A DNA stretch of 64,000 nucleotides, taken from assembly GCA_038253135.1 (NCBI GenBank), contig JBBSHJ010000001.1, forward strand, positions 1-64,000. Reading direction: 5' to 3'. Within the stretch, counting starts at the first letter, position 1. Each line of letters begins with the position of its first letter. A program made the position numbers and the translations under genes. The DNA comes from JBBSHJ01 sp038253135. Lineage in GTDB: Bacteria > Actinomycetota > Actinomycetes > Mycobacteriales > QHCD01. The notes beneath the pieces are model-generated. The model was given only the letters and a program-made list of their open reading frames with translations. It had not been told where the DNA came from and did not search any database. Shown piece by piece: positions 28,297 through 37,400 of the stretch.

Positions 28297-29760
28297 ATGC
28301 CGGCTGCCGAGCCAACAGTCCATGCCGACCAGCCCGACGAGCTTCCCGAACCCGAACCCCGCTGCGAATGCGGTGTCTTCGGCGTGTGGGCGCCGGGCGA
28401 GGACGTCGCGAAGCTGACCTACTACGGGCTGTACGCGCTGCAGCACCGGGGCCAGGAGGCGGCCGGTATCGCGGTCTCCGACGGCAGCACGGTCGTGGTC
28501 TACAAGGACCTCGGGCTGGTCGCACAGGTCTTCGACGAGCGCACCCTGGCCAGCCTGCGCGGGCACCTCGCGATCGGGCACACGCGCTACTCGACGACCG
28601 GCTCGACGACCTGGGAGAATGCCCAGCCAACGTTCCGCACGACCCGCGGCGACACCGGCATCGCGTTGGCGCACAACGGAAACCTCGTCAACACCGTCGA
28701 GCTCTTCAAGCAGGCCGCGGCCGCCGATGTCCCGGGTGGGATGTCGGCGACCACCGATTCGGACGTGGTGACCAGCCTGCTCGCGGCCCAGTCTGAGCCC
28801 TCGGTCGAGGACGCCGCGCGCGAGCTGCTGCCGCAGCTGCGGGGCGCGTTCTGCCTGGTCTTCTGCGACGGCGACACGTTGTACGCCGCCCGCGACCCGC
28901 ACGGCGTGCACCCGCTCGTGCTCGGCCGGCTCGACCGCGGCTGGGTCGTGGCGTCGGAGACCGGGGCGCTGGACATCGTCGGCGCCTCGATGGTCCGCGA
29001 GGTCGAGCCCGGTGAGCTGATCGCCATCGACGCCGACGGGCTGCGCTCGCACCGGTTCGCGCCGCCCACCCCGGCCGGCTGCGTCTTCGAGTACGTCTAT
29101 CTCGCCCGGCCGGACACGACGATCGCCGGCCGCGGCGTGCACGCCACGCGGGTCGAGATCGGCCGCCGGCTGGCCCGCGAGCACCCGGTCGAGGCCGACA
29201 TGGTCATCCCCGTCCCGGAGTCCGGGCTGCCCGGCGCGGCCGGGTACGCCGAGGAATCGGGCATCCCCTACGGGCAGGGCGTCGTCAAGAACTCCTACGT
29301 CGGCCGGACCTTCATCCAGCCGTCGCAGACGATCCGGCAGCTGGGCGCCAGGCTGAAGTACAGCCCGCTCAAGGACGTCATCCGCGGCAAGCGGCTGGTG
29401 GTCGTCGACGACTCGATCGTGCGCGGAAACTCCCAGCGCGCGCTGGTGCGGATGCTCCGCGAGGCGGGCGCCGTCGAGGTGCATGTGCGGATCAGCAGCC
29501 CACCCGTGCGCTGGCCGTGCTTCTACGGCATCGATTTCGCCAGCCGGGCCGAGCTGATCGCCAACGGCCTCGAGGTCGACGGCATCCGCGCCTCCATCGG
29601 TGCCGATTCGCTCGCCTACGTCTCCCTGCCGGAGCTCGTCGCGGCGTCCGAGCAGCCGAAGAACCGCCTCTGCACGGCGTGCTTCGACGGCCACTATCCG
29701 ATCGAGCTGCCCGGCGCCGACCTCGTCGGCAAGCACCTGCTCGAGGCCGCCACCTCCTGA
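28297..29760 (+). CDS. purF: Amidophosphoribosyltransferase
   Basis: 487 residues. First committed step of purine synthesis (PRPP + glutamine to phosphoribosylamine). Nucleophile Cys25 in CGVFGVWAPGED is reached only after removal of a 24-residue propeptide, as in Bacillus-type PurF. QHRGQEAAGIAV, GHTRYSTTG and LAHNGNLVN mark the glutaminase half; VVVDDSIVRGNS is the PRPP loop. The four Fe-S cluster ligands known from Bacillus appear present: Cys in AGCVFEYVYLARPD and in RWPCFYGIDF, and CTAC near the C terminus. ATG 28297 has TACACT 6 bases upstream and no Shine-Dalgarno (leaderless). Confidence 0.97.
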   Translation: MPAAEPTVHADQPDELPEPEPRCECGVFGVWAPGEDVAKLTYYGLYALQHRGQEAAGIAVSDGSTVVVYKDLGLVAQVFDERTLASLRGHLAIGHTRYSTTGSTTWENAQPTFRTTRGDTGIALAHNGNLVNTVELFKQAAAADVPGGMSATTDSDVVTSLLAAQSEPSVEDAARELLPQLRGAFCLVFCDGDTLYAARDPHGVHPLVLGRLDRGWVVASETGALDIVGASMVREVEPGELIAIDADGLRSHRFAPPTPAGCVFEYVYLARPDTTIAGRGVHATRVEIGRRLAREHPVEADMVIPVPESGLPGAAGYAEESGIPYGQGVVKNSYVGRTFIQPSQTIRQLGARLKYSPLKDVIRGKRLVVVDDSIVRGNSQRALVRMLREAGAVEVHVRISSPPVRWPCFYGIDFASRAELIANGLEVDGIRASIGADSLAYVSLPELVAASEQPKNRLCTACFDGHYPIELPGADLVGKHLLEAATS

Positions 29761-29902
29761 TCCGCCGGCTGCCTGCGCCAGTAGATGGGGTCCGGGGCGC
29801 GTGATTGCGCAGAGGTGCGCGCGCCGGCCCGACTCGCGTCGCTACCCTTCAACCGCATCCATCGCTGCACCGAATCGCTTCACTCCTGGAGGTCGACCGC
29901 CC

Positions 29903-30937
29903 GTGCGCGTCGGAATGATCGGATTCGGAGGCATTGCGCACGCGCATGCCCCCGGCTGGACCCAGCAGGACGTCGATCTGCACATCGTCGACATCGACGC
30001 CGAGGCGCGGGCCGAGGCCGCGCGGTCCGTGCCGACGGCGACCGTGCACACGGATCTCGAGTCGCTGCTCGGCGCGGTCGACGTCGTCGACATCGTCACG
30101 CCGTCCTACACGCACGCCGACCTCGCCCGCCAGTGTGCCCGCGCCGGCAAGCAGGTCATCTGCGAGAAGCCGATCGCGCTGACGATAAACGACGCGGCCG
30201 ACGCGCTCCGCGTCGTACGCGACGCCGGCGTGTCCCTGCACGTCGGGCACGTGGTCCGCTTCTTCGGCGAGTACGCCGCCGCGCACGCGCAGGTGGCCGC
30301 GGGCGCCCTGGGTACGCCGGCCGTCTCGCATTTCCGCCGGGCCAGCGCGCAGCCGGTCCGCAACACCTGGATGCGGGACGTGAAACTCTCCGGCGGCGTG
30401 CCGTTCGACCTCGCCATCCACGACCTCGATCAGGCCCGCTGGACCTCCGGCGAGGTGACGCGGGTCTACGCCGTGTCCGGCAAGCCGGGCGTCGGCGGCA
30501 TCGACACCCACATCTACGCCGTGCTCACCCACGAGTCCGGCGCGCTGAGCCACATCACGTCGTCGTGGGGACTGGCGGAGGGCTTCGAGACCTCGTTCGA
30601 GATCGCCGGCACCGAGGGGCTGGTGGCCTTCGACTCGACCGCACACCCGCCGGTGCGGGCGGACCGGCCCGAGCTGCTGAGCGCGGCCGGACTGCTCCCG
30701 GTGATGGTCGGGGACAGCCCGTTCGAGACCGAGCTGGCCGAGTTCGCCCGCGCCATCAAGGGCGGAGCGCCGGCGCGGGTCACGCCGGCCGACGCGCTCG
30801 CGGCGGTCGCCCTTGCCGCCGCCGTACTCGAGTCGCTCGCGACCGGACGCCCCGTCGACGTACCGCCGGTGCCCGACGATCTGCGGGATACCGCACGGCC
30901 CGCCGAGCAGACCGAATCGGCCCGAGGGACATGGTGA
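29903..30937 (+). CDS. Gfo/Idh/MocA-family oxidoreductase
   Basis: 344 residues. NAD(P)-dependent dehydrogenase of sugars, inositols or related compounds. Rossmann start VGMIGFGGIAHAHAPGW, EKPIALT motif (CEKPIAL, catalytic Lys), then DLAIHDLDQARWTSGE with the conserved His/Asp pair. GTG 29903 follows GGAGG by about 8 bases. Overlaps the next gene, which encodes a second member of the same family, so the two may form a heteromer or act in sequence. Set between purF and purM without any obvious link to purines. Confidence 0.88.
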   Translation: MRVGMIGFGGIAHAHAPGWTQQDVDLHIVDIDAEARAEAARSVPTATVHTDLESLLGAVDVVDIVTPSYTHADLARQCARAGKQVICEKPIALTINDAADALRVVRDAGVSLHVGHVVRFFGEYAAAHAQVAAGALGTPAVSHFRRASAQPVRNTWMRDVKLSGGVPFDLAIHDLDQARWTSGEVTRVYAVSGKPGVGGIDTHIYAVLTHESGALSHITSSWGLAEGFETSFEIAGTEGLVAFDSTAHPPVRADRPELLSAAGLLPVMVGDSPFETELAEFARAIKGGAPARVTPADALAAVALAAAVLESLATGRPVDVPPVPDDLRDTARPAEQTESARGTW

Positions 30938-31962
30938 GCATGAAGATCGGCATGATGTCCTTCGCGCACGGGCACGCGATCGGCTACCTCGGCATCCTCG
31001 CCGAGCTCGGCGTCGAGATCGCCGCGGCCGACCCGGACCGTGCCCGCGCCGACGCGGTCTGCGGGCCGCGCGCCATCGCGGTGCTCGACGGCTATGACGC
31101 TCTGCTCGACTGGGGCCCGGATGCCGTCGTCATCGCGTCGGAGAACATCCATCACCGCGAGCTGACCGAGAAGGCGGCCGCGGCGGGCGCGTACGTGCTG
31201 TCGGAGAAGCCGCTGGCCACTTCGCTGGCCGACTGCCGCGCGATGATCGAGGCCTGCGACGCCGCCGGAGTCGGGCTGATGACGGCCTTCCCGATCCGAT
31301 TCGCACCGGCGATCGCGCAGGTCGCGGCGGCGGCGCACGCCGGCCGGCTCGGCCGGTTGCACGCCCTCGGCGGGCGCAATCCGGGCAGCCTGCCCGGCGG
31401 CTGGTTCTGCCAGCCGGAGCTGTCCGGCGGCGGATCGGTGATCGACCACACCGTGCACTGCGGTGACCTGATGGGCTGGATGACCGGTGCCCAGCCGGCG
31501 ACCGTCTACGCGCAGATCAACATGCTTGTCCAGCCCGAGCACGGCGTCGAGACCGGCGGCCTGGTCGCGGTCACCTTCGACGACGGAGCGGTCGCCACCA
31601 TCGACGCGTCCTGGTCGCGGTTGCCCAGCTACCCCACGTGGGGCGGCGTCACCTTGGAGGTCGTCGGGAGCGACGGCGTGATGGTCGCCGACGCCTTCGG
31701 GGAGTACGTCGAGGCCTATCTCAGCCCGGAGGCCGGCGGGGCGATGTGGCTCAGCTACGGATCGGATGCCAACCGCGGCATGCTGCTGGAATTCCTCGCC
31801 GCCGTGCGGGAACGGCGTACGCCGCAGCCTGACGGCCGCGCCGGCATGCGGTCCACGGCGATCGCGCTCGCGGCCTATCGCTCGGCCGCGGCGGGGGACG
31901 TGGTTGCGGTCTTCCCGGAGGGCGAGGAGATCCCCGCACCTAAGCCGTTGCCCGGCGACTGA
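30931..31962 (+). CDS. Gfo/Idh/MocA-family oxidoreductase (second, overlapping gene)
   Basis: 343 residues. Weak nucleotide-binding start (KIGMMSFAHGHAIGYLGIL, without the usual GxGxxG), EKPLATS (SEKPLA), then GGGSVIDHTVHCGDLMGWM with the His pair of the active site. The N terminus with SFAHGHA and the H-T-V-H-C-GD motif resembles the subgroup related to inositol or hexose dehydrogenases. The start is uncertain among ATG 30931, GTG 30934 and ATG 30940; all overlap or abut the stop of the preceding gene, so translation is coupled. Ends 53 bases before purM. Confidence 0.85.
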   Translation: MVSMKIGMMSFAHGHAIGYLGILAELGVEIAAADPDRARADAVCGPRAIAVLDGYDALLDWGPDAVVIASENIHHRELTEKAAAAGAYVLSEKPLATSLADCRAMIEACDAAGVGLMTAFPIRFAPAIAQVAAAAHAGRLGRLHALGGRNPGSLPGGWFCQPELSGGGSVIDHTVHCGDLMGWMTGAQPATVYAQINMLVQPEHGVETGGLVAVTFDDGAVATIDASWSRLPSYPTWGGVTLEVVGSDGVMVADAFGEYVEAYLSPEAGGAMWLSYGSDANRGMLLEFLAAVRERRTPQPDGRAGMRSTAIALAAYRSAAAGDVVAVFPEGEEIPAPKPLPGD

Positions 31963-32015
31963 CGACGTCGTTGGCCGGTCAGAGCCGCTCGGCCGCTCGG
32001 GGTAGCGTGGTCGCC

Positions 32016-33077
32016 ATGTCGGAGCGACCGCGCGCGACCTATGCCACGGCTGGCGTCAATATCGAGGCCGGGGACCGAGCAGTGGAGCTGATGCGGCCGT
32101 GGGCGGCGAAGACCCGGCGCAGCGAGGTCCTCGGTGGTCTGGGCGGGTTTGCCGGCCTGTTCCGGCTGGACCTCACTCGCTGGCGCAACCCGGTCCTCGC
32201 CTCGTCGATCGACGGCGTCGGCACCAAGCTGGCGATCGCGCAGGCGATGGACAAGCACGACACGATCGGCCTCGATCTGGTCGGCATGGTCGCCGACGAC
32301 GTCGTGGTCTGCGGTGCCGAGCCGCTGTTCCTGCAGGACTACATCGCCTGCGGGCAGGTCGTGCCCGAGCGGCTGGCCCAGGTCGTCGCGGGCATCGCCG
32401 AGGGCTGCCGGCAGGCCGGCTGCTCGCTGGTCGGCGGTGAGACAGCCGAGCACCCGGGCATGCTCGGCAACAAGGAGTACGACGTCGCGGGCGCCGCGGT
32501 CGGTGTGGTCGAGGCCGACGACATCCTCGGGCCGGCCCGGGTTCGTCCCGGTGACGTGGTGATCGGGATGGCCTCGAGTGGGCTGCATTCCAACGGCTAC
32601 TCGCTGGTGCGGCACGTCCTGCTCGGCGACCGCGGCCTGCCGCTGGACTCCGCTCCCGAGCAGCTCGACGGGATGACGACGCTCGGCGAGGAGCTGCTGA
32701 TACCGACCCGGATCTATGCCGCGGACTGTCTCGCGCTGACCGCCGACGCCGACGTACACGCGTTCGCCCACATCACGGGCGGCGGGCTCGCAGCCAACCT
32801 CGTGCGCGTGCTCCCGCCGACCGTCAATGCGGAGCTACGCCGCTCGACGTGGCGCCCGCAGCCGATCTTCTCCGTGATCGCCGACCGCGGCCGGGTCGCG
32901 CAGGACGAGATGGAGCGCACCTTCAACATGGGCCTCGGCATGGCGGCCGTGGTCAACCAGGACGACGCCGAGCGGGCGCTGGCGATCCTGATCGGCCGCG
33001 GCGTCACCTCATGGGTCGCCGGTGGGATCACCGAGGGGGATGGTCAGGTCCGCCTGTCCGGGAGCTACGCCCGTTGA
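32016..33077 (+). CDS. purM: Phosphoribosylformylglycinamidine cyclo-ligase (AIR synthetase)
   Basis: 353 residues, normal length. Closes the imidazole ring (FGAM to AIR) with ATP. Seen: YATAGVNIEAGDRAVELM, SSIDGVGTKLAIAQAM, LVGMVADDVVVCGAEPLFLQ, GGETAEHPGML, ASSGLHSNGYSLVR and HITGGGLAANLVRVLP. ATG 32016 has TAGCGT 7 bases upstream and no Shine-Dalgarno, fitting a leaderless mRNA. The frame is open to 31971, but that part is not family-like. Convergent with the DUF3073 gene. Confidence 0.97.
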   Translation: MSERPRATYATAGVNIEAGDRAVELMRPWAAKTRRSEVLGGLGGFAGLFRLDLTRWRNPVLASSIDGVGTKLAIAQAMDKHDTIGLDLVGMVADDVVVCGAEPLFLQDYIACGQVVPERLAQVVAGIAEGCRQAGCSLVGGETAEHPGMLGNKEYDVAGAAVGVVEADDILGPARVRPGDVVIGMASSGLHSNGYSLVRHVLLGDRGLPLDSAPEQLDGMTTLGEELLIPTRIYAADCLALTADADVHAFAHITGGGLAANLVRVLPPTVNAELRRSTWRPQPIFSVIADRGRVAQDEMERTFNMGLGMAAVVNQDDAERALAILIGRGVTSWVAGGITEGDGQVRLSGSYAR

Positions 33078-33104
33078 GGACATGGACGCTGACCGTCACG
33101 TCGA

Positions 33105-33290
33105 TCAGCGCAAACCCGCGCCCCGATCGTCCTCGTAACCGTCGTCGTCCGGCTGTGCATGGGGCTCGTCGTCGTACGAGCGTGAGCCGGCAAGCTCGCG
33201 CTGCAACTCGTTGAAGTTGGGCTCGTGGCTTGAGTATTTGAGCTCACGTGCCACCTTGGTCTGCTTCGCCTTGGCCCGGCCGCGCGACAT
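33105..33290 (-). CDS. DUF3073 family protein
   Basis: 61 residues. The actinobacterial family DUF3073: MSRGRAKAKQTKVARELKYS with a basic N terminus, SHEPNFNELQREL in the middle, and a very acidic tail (YDDEP, DDDGYEDD). Function unknown; no membrane segment. ATG 33290 has GGAG about 6 bases upstream. In many actinobacteria this gene follows purM, as here (convergent, 27 bases apart). Confidence 0.9.
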   Translation of the reverse strand: MSRGRAKAKQTKVARELKYSSHEPNFNELQRELAGSRSYDDEPHAQPDDDGYEDDRGAGLR

Positions 33291-33435
33291 CGGCTCCAGC
33301 CCCCTTGCATGCAACACGGGGCGGGGCCCGACTCGGCGGTCGGGCTGCGCCCCCATCCAGGAATGCGTCTCGTGGTGTCCACGATAACGTGTCGGCCGGT
33401 CCGCGGCACGTGGGGCACCGTCAGCTCCGGCGCCG

Positions 33436-34518
33436 CTACGGGGTCGGCAGCAGGATCGACCGGAGCCGGCCCACCTGTGCGATGCGGCGCTCGGCCAGCC
33501 GATCAGCGGCGACGGCAGGGGGTACGCCGTCCGTGTCGGCAAGCGCGAAGATCCGTTTCGTCGTGTCGAAGATCTCGCTCGCCTTGACCTTGGCCCGCTC
33601 GAAGACGAAACCTTCGATCTCGTCCGCCACCTGGATCACGCCGCCGGCGTTGACGACGTAGTCGGGCGCGTAGAGCAGGCCGCGGTCTTGCAGGATCTTC
33701 TCGATTCCCGGGTGGGCGAGCTGGTTGTTGGCCGCGCCGCAGACGATCGAGGCGGTGAGCGCCTCGGCGGTCGCGTCGTCGAGGGCGGCGCCCAGGGCGC
33801 ACGGGGCGTAGACGTCCAGGTCGGCGGCGACCAGTGCGGCGACACCGTCGGCGGCAATGGCCTCGGGATGCGCGGCGCGCACCCGCGCGGTGGCGGCCGG
33901 GTCGACGTCGCTGATCACGACGGTCGCGCCGTCGTCGATGAGGTGGTCGACGAGGATGTGCCCGACCTTGCCGACGCCCAGGATGCCCACCCGCCGGCCG
34001 GTGAGTGACGGCGTACCCCACACGTGCTCTGCCGAGGCCCGCATACCCTGAAAGACGCCGTACGCCGTCAGGATCGACGAGTCGCCGGCGCCGCCGTGCT
34101 CGGGGGACCGGCCGGTCACGAACCGGGTCTCACGGGCGATGACGTCCATGTCCCGCACGTAGGTGCCGACGTCGCACGCGGTGATGTATCGCCCGCCGAG
34201 CGACTCGATGAACCGGCCGTAGGCGCGCAGCAGCGGCTCGCTCTTGTCGGTCCCCGGGTCACCCCAGATCACGGCCTTGCCACCGCCGAGGTCGAGGCCG
34301 GCCAGGGCGTTCTTGTAGGCCATCCCGCGGGCAAGGTTCAGGGCGTCCGCGAGCGCGGCTGCCTCGTCCGGATAGGGATAGAAGCGGGTGCCGCCGAGCG
34401 CCGGTCCGAGCGCGGTGGAGTGGATGGCGACGATGGCGCGCAGACCGGTGGCGGGGTCGTTGCAGAAGACGACCTGCTCGTGGGTGGCCGGACCGCCGGG
34501 CGTGCTGAAGACATCCAT
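33436..34518 (-). CDS. Leucine/valine dehydrogenase (Glu/Leu/Phe/Val dehydrogenase family)
   Basis: 360 residues. NAD-dependent oxidative deamination of branched-chain amino acids. Seen: [20 protein letters not shown], catalytic Lys in [23 protein letters not shown] and the Rossmann loop [16 protein letters not shown], then [14 protein letters not shown] 34518 has GAGGAG about 11 bases upstream. A TAAGGT box on the minus strand at 34574-34569 may be its -10. Divergent from a bldC homologue; the same pairing (vdh with bldC nearby) is known in Streptomyces, supporting a Val/Leu dehydrogenase role in energy or precursor supply. Confidence 0.9.
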   Translation of the reverse strand: MDVFSTPGGPATHEQVVFCNDPATGLRAIVAIHSTALGPALGGTRFYPYPDEAAALADALNLARGMAYKNALAGLDLGGGKAVIWGDPGTDKSEPLLRAYGRFIESLGGRYITACDVGTYVRDMDVIARETRFVTGRSPEHGGAGDSSILTAYGVFQGMRASAEHVWGTPSLTGRRVGILGVGKVGHILVDHLIDDGATVVISDVDPAATARVRAAHPEAIAADGVAALVAADLDVYAPCALGAALDDATAEALTASIVCGAANNQLAHPGIEKILQDRGLLYAPDYVVNAGGVIQVADEIEGFVFERAKVKASEIFDTTKRIFALADTDGVPPAVAADRLAERRIAQVGRLRSILLPTP

Positions 34519-34659
34519 CGGTGACGCGGCTCCTCTCCGCCGCGGCGACCGTGCCGGGCGCACGGCTCACCTTAGTTCGCGCCCGCGTGCCCGCCGGGGG
34601 CCAGCCCGGTGGCCTGCCGTCCCGTCACGTCCGGACCGTTACGTCCGGCATTGCCGGAA

Positions 34660-34688
34660 TTGACCGACTTATCGATCGGCTGCATCAT
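34660..34688 (+). promoter_or_regulatory. Weak candidate promoter of the bldC homologue
   Basis: TTGACC (34660-34665), 17-base spacer, CATCAT (34683-34688). Upstream is a direct repeat ACGTCCGG (about 34627 and 34641). It lies in the 379-base divergent gap; nothing else is recognised there. Confidence 0.3.
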
Positions 34689-34897
34689 GGGGCAGGTCAG
34701 TGCCCCGCCTGTGCGCCACCATCGAGAGCTGTGCTCCACCGAGGAGAGGGGGCCTCGCGATGAGGCCGGAGCAGCGAGCGCCGCATCAAGGACCCGGCCC
34801 GCGGCCACACGAGCTACCGGACCGGAGTACGACGACGGCGGCAACGCCCCCGAGATCGGCGAGTGCGGCCACCGCACGCCGGCCGGCCGGAGCCGCG

Positions 34898-35131
34898 ATG
34901 TCGCCGGGCCGTGGACGAGCGCCGTCACGGGCCCGTCCCGCCGAGGCGCTCCTGACCCCGGGTGAGGTGGCGAGCCTGTTCCGGGTCGATCCCAAGACCG
35001 TGACCCGGTGGGCCCGGTCGGGCAAGCTCACCGCACTGCGGACCCTCGGTGGCCATCGGCGTTATCGGGAGGCCGAGGTCACCGCCCTGCTCGGCAAGCC
35101 GAGCGACGGGCCCGACCTACGCCAGCCATAA
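34898..35131 (+). CDS. bldC: BldC-type MerR-like DNA-binding regulator
   Basis: 77 residues from ATG 34898, close to the size of known BldC proteins. Winged helix-turn-helix: LLTPGEVASLFRVDPKTVTR then TLGGHRRYREAEVTALL. In Streptomyces BldC binds DNA cooperatively and holds back development; here it is presumed a global regulator. GGAG lies 5 bases before ATG 34898. An alternative ATG 34760, with a better GGAGAGGGGG site, would add a 46-residue Pro/Ala/Arg-rich extension unlike other members. A strong hairpin follows. Confidence 0.88.
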   Translation: MSPGRGRAPSRARPAEALLTPGEVASLFRVDPKTVTRWARSGKLTALRTLGGHRRYREAEVTALLGKPSDGPDLRQP

Positions 35132-35147
35132 AGCAGTAGAAAACTCA

Positions 35148-35181
35148 GGACGCAGACACCGGTGGTCCGGTGCCTGCGTCC
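35148..35181. terminator. Bidirectional hairpin terminator between bldC and the ABC operon
   Basis: GGACGCAG-A-CACCGG (35148-35162) pairs with CCGGTG-C-CTGCGTCC (35167-35181), loop TGGT. Seventeen bases after the bldC stop and 65 bases after the end (on the minus strand) of the importer operon. Confidence 0.85.
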
Positions 35182-35245
35182 CTGTGTCTAGGTCGTCCCA
35201 GTGATTCTGTCCTGGCGCGGTGCCGCCGTCGACCGGTCCGGCCGA

Positions 35246-37138
35246 TTACGCCGGCTTCAGCGTCCCGGCAAAGGTGAGCATCGCGCAGAAGTTGTCGGCG
35301 TAGGGCGAGTTCTGGATGATGGGATCACTGTCGTCGGGCCAGCCGCTGACCGCGCTGGTGAGGCACGGGTTGTTGCCGAAGCGCTCGAAGAGCGGGATCA
35401 CCGGCAGCAGCTCGTTGAAGGCCAGGGCCGCCGTCGTCGTCGCCTTCTTCAGGGCGTCATTGTTGGCGCCGAGACCGGAGTTGACGACGACCTTCTCGAG
35501 GTCGACCTTCCCGACGACCTTGGTGTCCTGGACCATCGGGAAGTCCATGCCCTTATACGCCGGCTTCAGGACTGGCGTGTTGTGGGTGAACAGCGAGGCG
35601 CGGAAGGCGTCCGCCGGGAACGGGTTGCTCGATGAGCCCCAGCCCTGGATGGCGAGCTGGAAGTTGCTATGGTCGACATCCAGGCCCTCCTGCGTCGACT
35701 GCTCGCCGCGGAGCGTGATCTTGATGCCGAATGTCCCGAGCTGATCGGCGAGGTTCTTCGCCGCCGGTGACCAGTCGGCGTAGTCGGACGGGTAGATGAG
35801 ATCGTAGGCCGCCGTCTTGCCCTTCGGCGTCTTCCACGTGCTCCCGCTCTTCTTCCAGCCCGCCTCCTTAAGGAGCGACTCGGCCTTGGACTTGTCGAAG
35901 GTCCATTGAGTCAGCTTCTTCTGGTCGGCGGCCGACAGCCAGGTCGGCACGGCGTGGTCGGGAATGCCGGCGAAGAGCTTGACGCCCTTGCCGGAGTCGC
36001 CGAGGGCGACGATCCCGTTCTGGTCGTGGTCGAAGGCCATCGACAGCGCTTGACGTGCCCGCTTGTCGGAGAATTCGGGGAACTTGGCGAAGTTGAAGTA
36101 GAGGGCAGGGCCCGAATAGACCGGCGGCCGGATGATCCTGAAGCCGGCGTTCGCCAGTACCTTCTCGGTGGCGATCGGGAAGCCGTGGGTGGCGTAGTCC
36201 ATCCGCTTCTGCAGCAGCACCGGGGTGACCGTGGCGGTCTCGCCTTGCACGACCACGACGCTGCCGAATTTCACGGTGCCGGCCAGCATGCTGTGCTGGT
36301 TCGCCTTCATGGTCAGCTGCGTGCTGCTCAGCGTCGAGGTGTCGATGTTGTAAGGGCCGCTGGCCACGGTGGTCTTCGGCTTGAAGTTGCTCAGCGCCTT
36401 GTTCAGCTTGACCATCCGAGCGTCGGTCTGCGGCGCCTTGGCCTTCATCAGCGGCTCGGCCTGCTTGGCGAACGTGCCGTAAACCGAGTCGGGCACGATC
36501 TGACCACGCAGGATGTAGTATTGCGCGATCGGAGCGGGAGTCCCGATGTGGAAGGTGACGGTCTCCTTGTCGGTCATCGTGACGCTGTCGACGTAGAGGA
36601 AGGCCGACGCGTTGAGCGGGTATCGAGCCGCCCACGTCGAGTAGACGTCCTGGGCGGTGATCGGAGTGCCGTCACTCCACTTGATGCCCGGGCGCACCTT
36701 GTAGGTGAACGTCTTGCCGTCGGCCGACAGCTTCGAGGACTCGTCCGCGATGAAATAGGTGAACGTCTGCTTCTTCCAGTTATACATCGCACCCGGGAGT
36801 ACGACGTAGTCGTAGTAGAGCCCGATGCCGGCGGGAATGGACTCCAGGACGCCGGGAATGGTGTTGAAGTTTCCCTTCGGCGGAGCGTCGTAGGGATAAC
36901 CCCCGGTGAAGACAGCGGTGCTCTTGTTGGTCCCACCCGTCGGCTTCGGGCCAGCACTGCTGGCACCGCTGGACGCCGGGGCGCTCGAACCTCCGCCGGT
37001 CGAGCCGCCGCCCTTCTTCGTGGCCTTCTTGCTCTTGCTGCAGGCAGCGAGGGCCGCGCCGGCACCGGCAACGCCTATCATCTGCAGAGCTCGACGGCGC
37101 GAGACGTCCGTCAACCGCGCCTTGTCGCTAATCTTCAC
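35246..37138 (-). CDS. Family 5 extracellular solute-binding lipoprotein (second ABC importer)
   Basis: 630 residues. Twin-arginine lipoprotein signal: VSRRRALQMIGVAGAGAALA with Arg14-16 and lipobox LAAC, Cys33; then a Gly/Ser/Lys linker. SBP_bac_5 features: IKWSDGTPITAQDVYSTWA, SGPYNIDTSTLS and ARQALSMAFDHDQNG. Its ATG overlaps the stop of the small membrane protein (ATGA), so it is the last gene of the operon, an unusual place since binding proteins normally come first. The substrate is unknown; peptides or oligosaccharides are usual. Confidence 0.91.
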   Translation of the reverse strand: MKISDKARLTDVSRRRALQMIGVAGAGAALAACSKSKKATKKGGGSTGGGSSAPASSGASSAGPKPTGGTNKSTAVFTGGYPYDAPPKGNFNTIPGVLESIPAGIGLYYDYVVLPGAMYNWKKQTFTYFIADESSKLSADGKTFTYKVRPGIKWSDGTPITAQDVYSTWAARYPLNASAFLYVDSVTMTDKETVTFHIGTPAPIAQYYILRGQIVPDSVYGTFAKQAEPLMKAKAPQTDARMVKLNKALSNFKPKTTVASGPYNIDTSTLSSTQLTMKANQHSMLAGTVKFGSVVVVQGETATVTPVLLQKRMDYATHGFPIATEKVLANAGFRIIRPPVYSGPALYFNFAKFPEFSDKRARQALSMAFDHDQNGIVALGDSGKGVKLFAGIPDHAVPTWLSAADQKKLTQWTFDKSKAESLLKEAGWKKSGSTWKTPKGKTAAYDLIYPSDYADWSPAAKNLADQLGTFGIKITLRGEQSTQEGLDVDHSNFQLAIQGWGSSSNPFPADAFRASLFTHNTPVLKPAYKGMDFPMVQDTKVVGKVDLEKVVVNSGLGANNDALKKATTTAALAFNELLPVIPLFERFGNNPCLTSAVSGWPDDSDPIIQNSPYADNFCAMLTFAGTLKPA

Positions 37139-37383
37139 TGCACTCCTCCTCGAGGGGAAGCGGATTGTTCCGCGGGTGGATCTGGTCGTTCATATCTGCC
37201 TTCACGTCGCCTCGCGAAGAAGTGCAGCCCTAGTGCCAATGCCAGGAACACCAGGCCGACGATCAATGCGAGTACGGTTGCGACGAATTCCGGTGTGCCA
37301 GGTCTGTTGATCAGCAGAAGAAGGCCGGAAGCGAAGGTCATGAAGGCGGCGAACGGCAGCGCCGCCCGCGCGAGCTCAGCCAT
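37135..37383 (-). CDS. Small two-helix membrane protein within the ABC operon
   Basis: 82 residues. Two hydrophobic segments (about 7-25, LPFAAFMTFASGLLLL; and 33-55, EFVATVLALIVGLVFLALAL), then a basic and Pro-rich cytoplasmic-type tail (FFARRREGRYERPDPP). I do not recognise the family. It sits 17 bases after the ATPase gene and overlaps the solute-binding-protein start by 4 bases (ATGA), so it is translated together with the importer. Could be an importer accessory or anchor; no motif supports a specific job. Confidence 0.6.
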   Translation of the reverse strand: MAELARAALPFAAFMTFASGLLLLINRPGTPEFVATVLALIVGLVFLALALGLHFFARRREGRYERPDPPAEQSASPRGGVQ

Positions 37384-37400
37384 CGGTAATCCATCGGGAT

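Noticed and set aside
34760..34897. N-terminal 46-residue extension of the BldC homologue from ATG 34760
   Set aside because: A good ribosome-binding site exists, but the extension is low-complexity and absent from known BldC proteins; ATG 34898 gives the family size. Kept only as an alternative.
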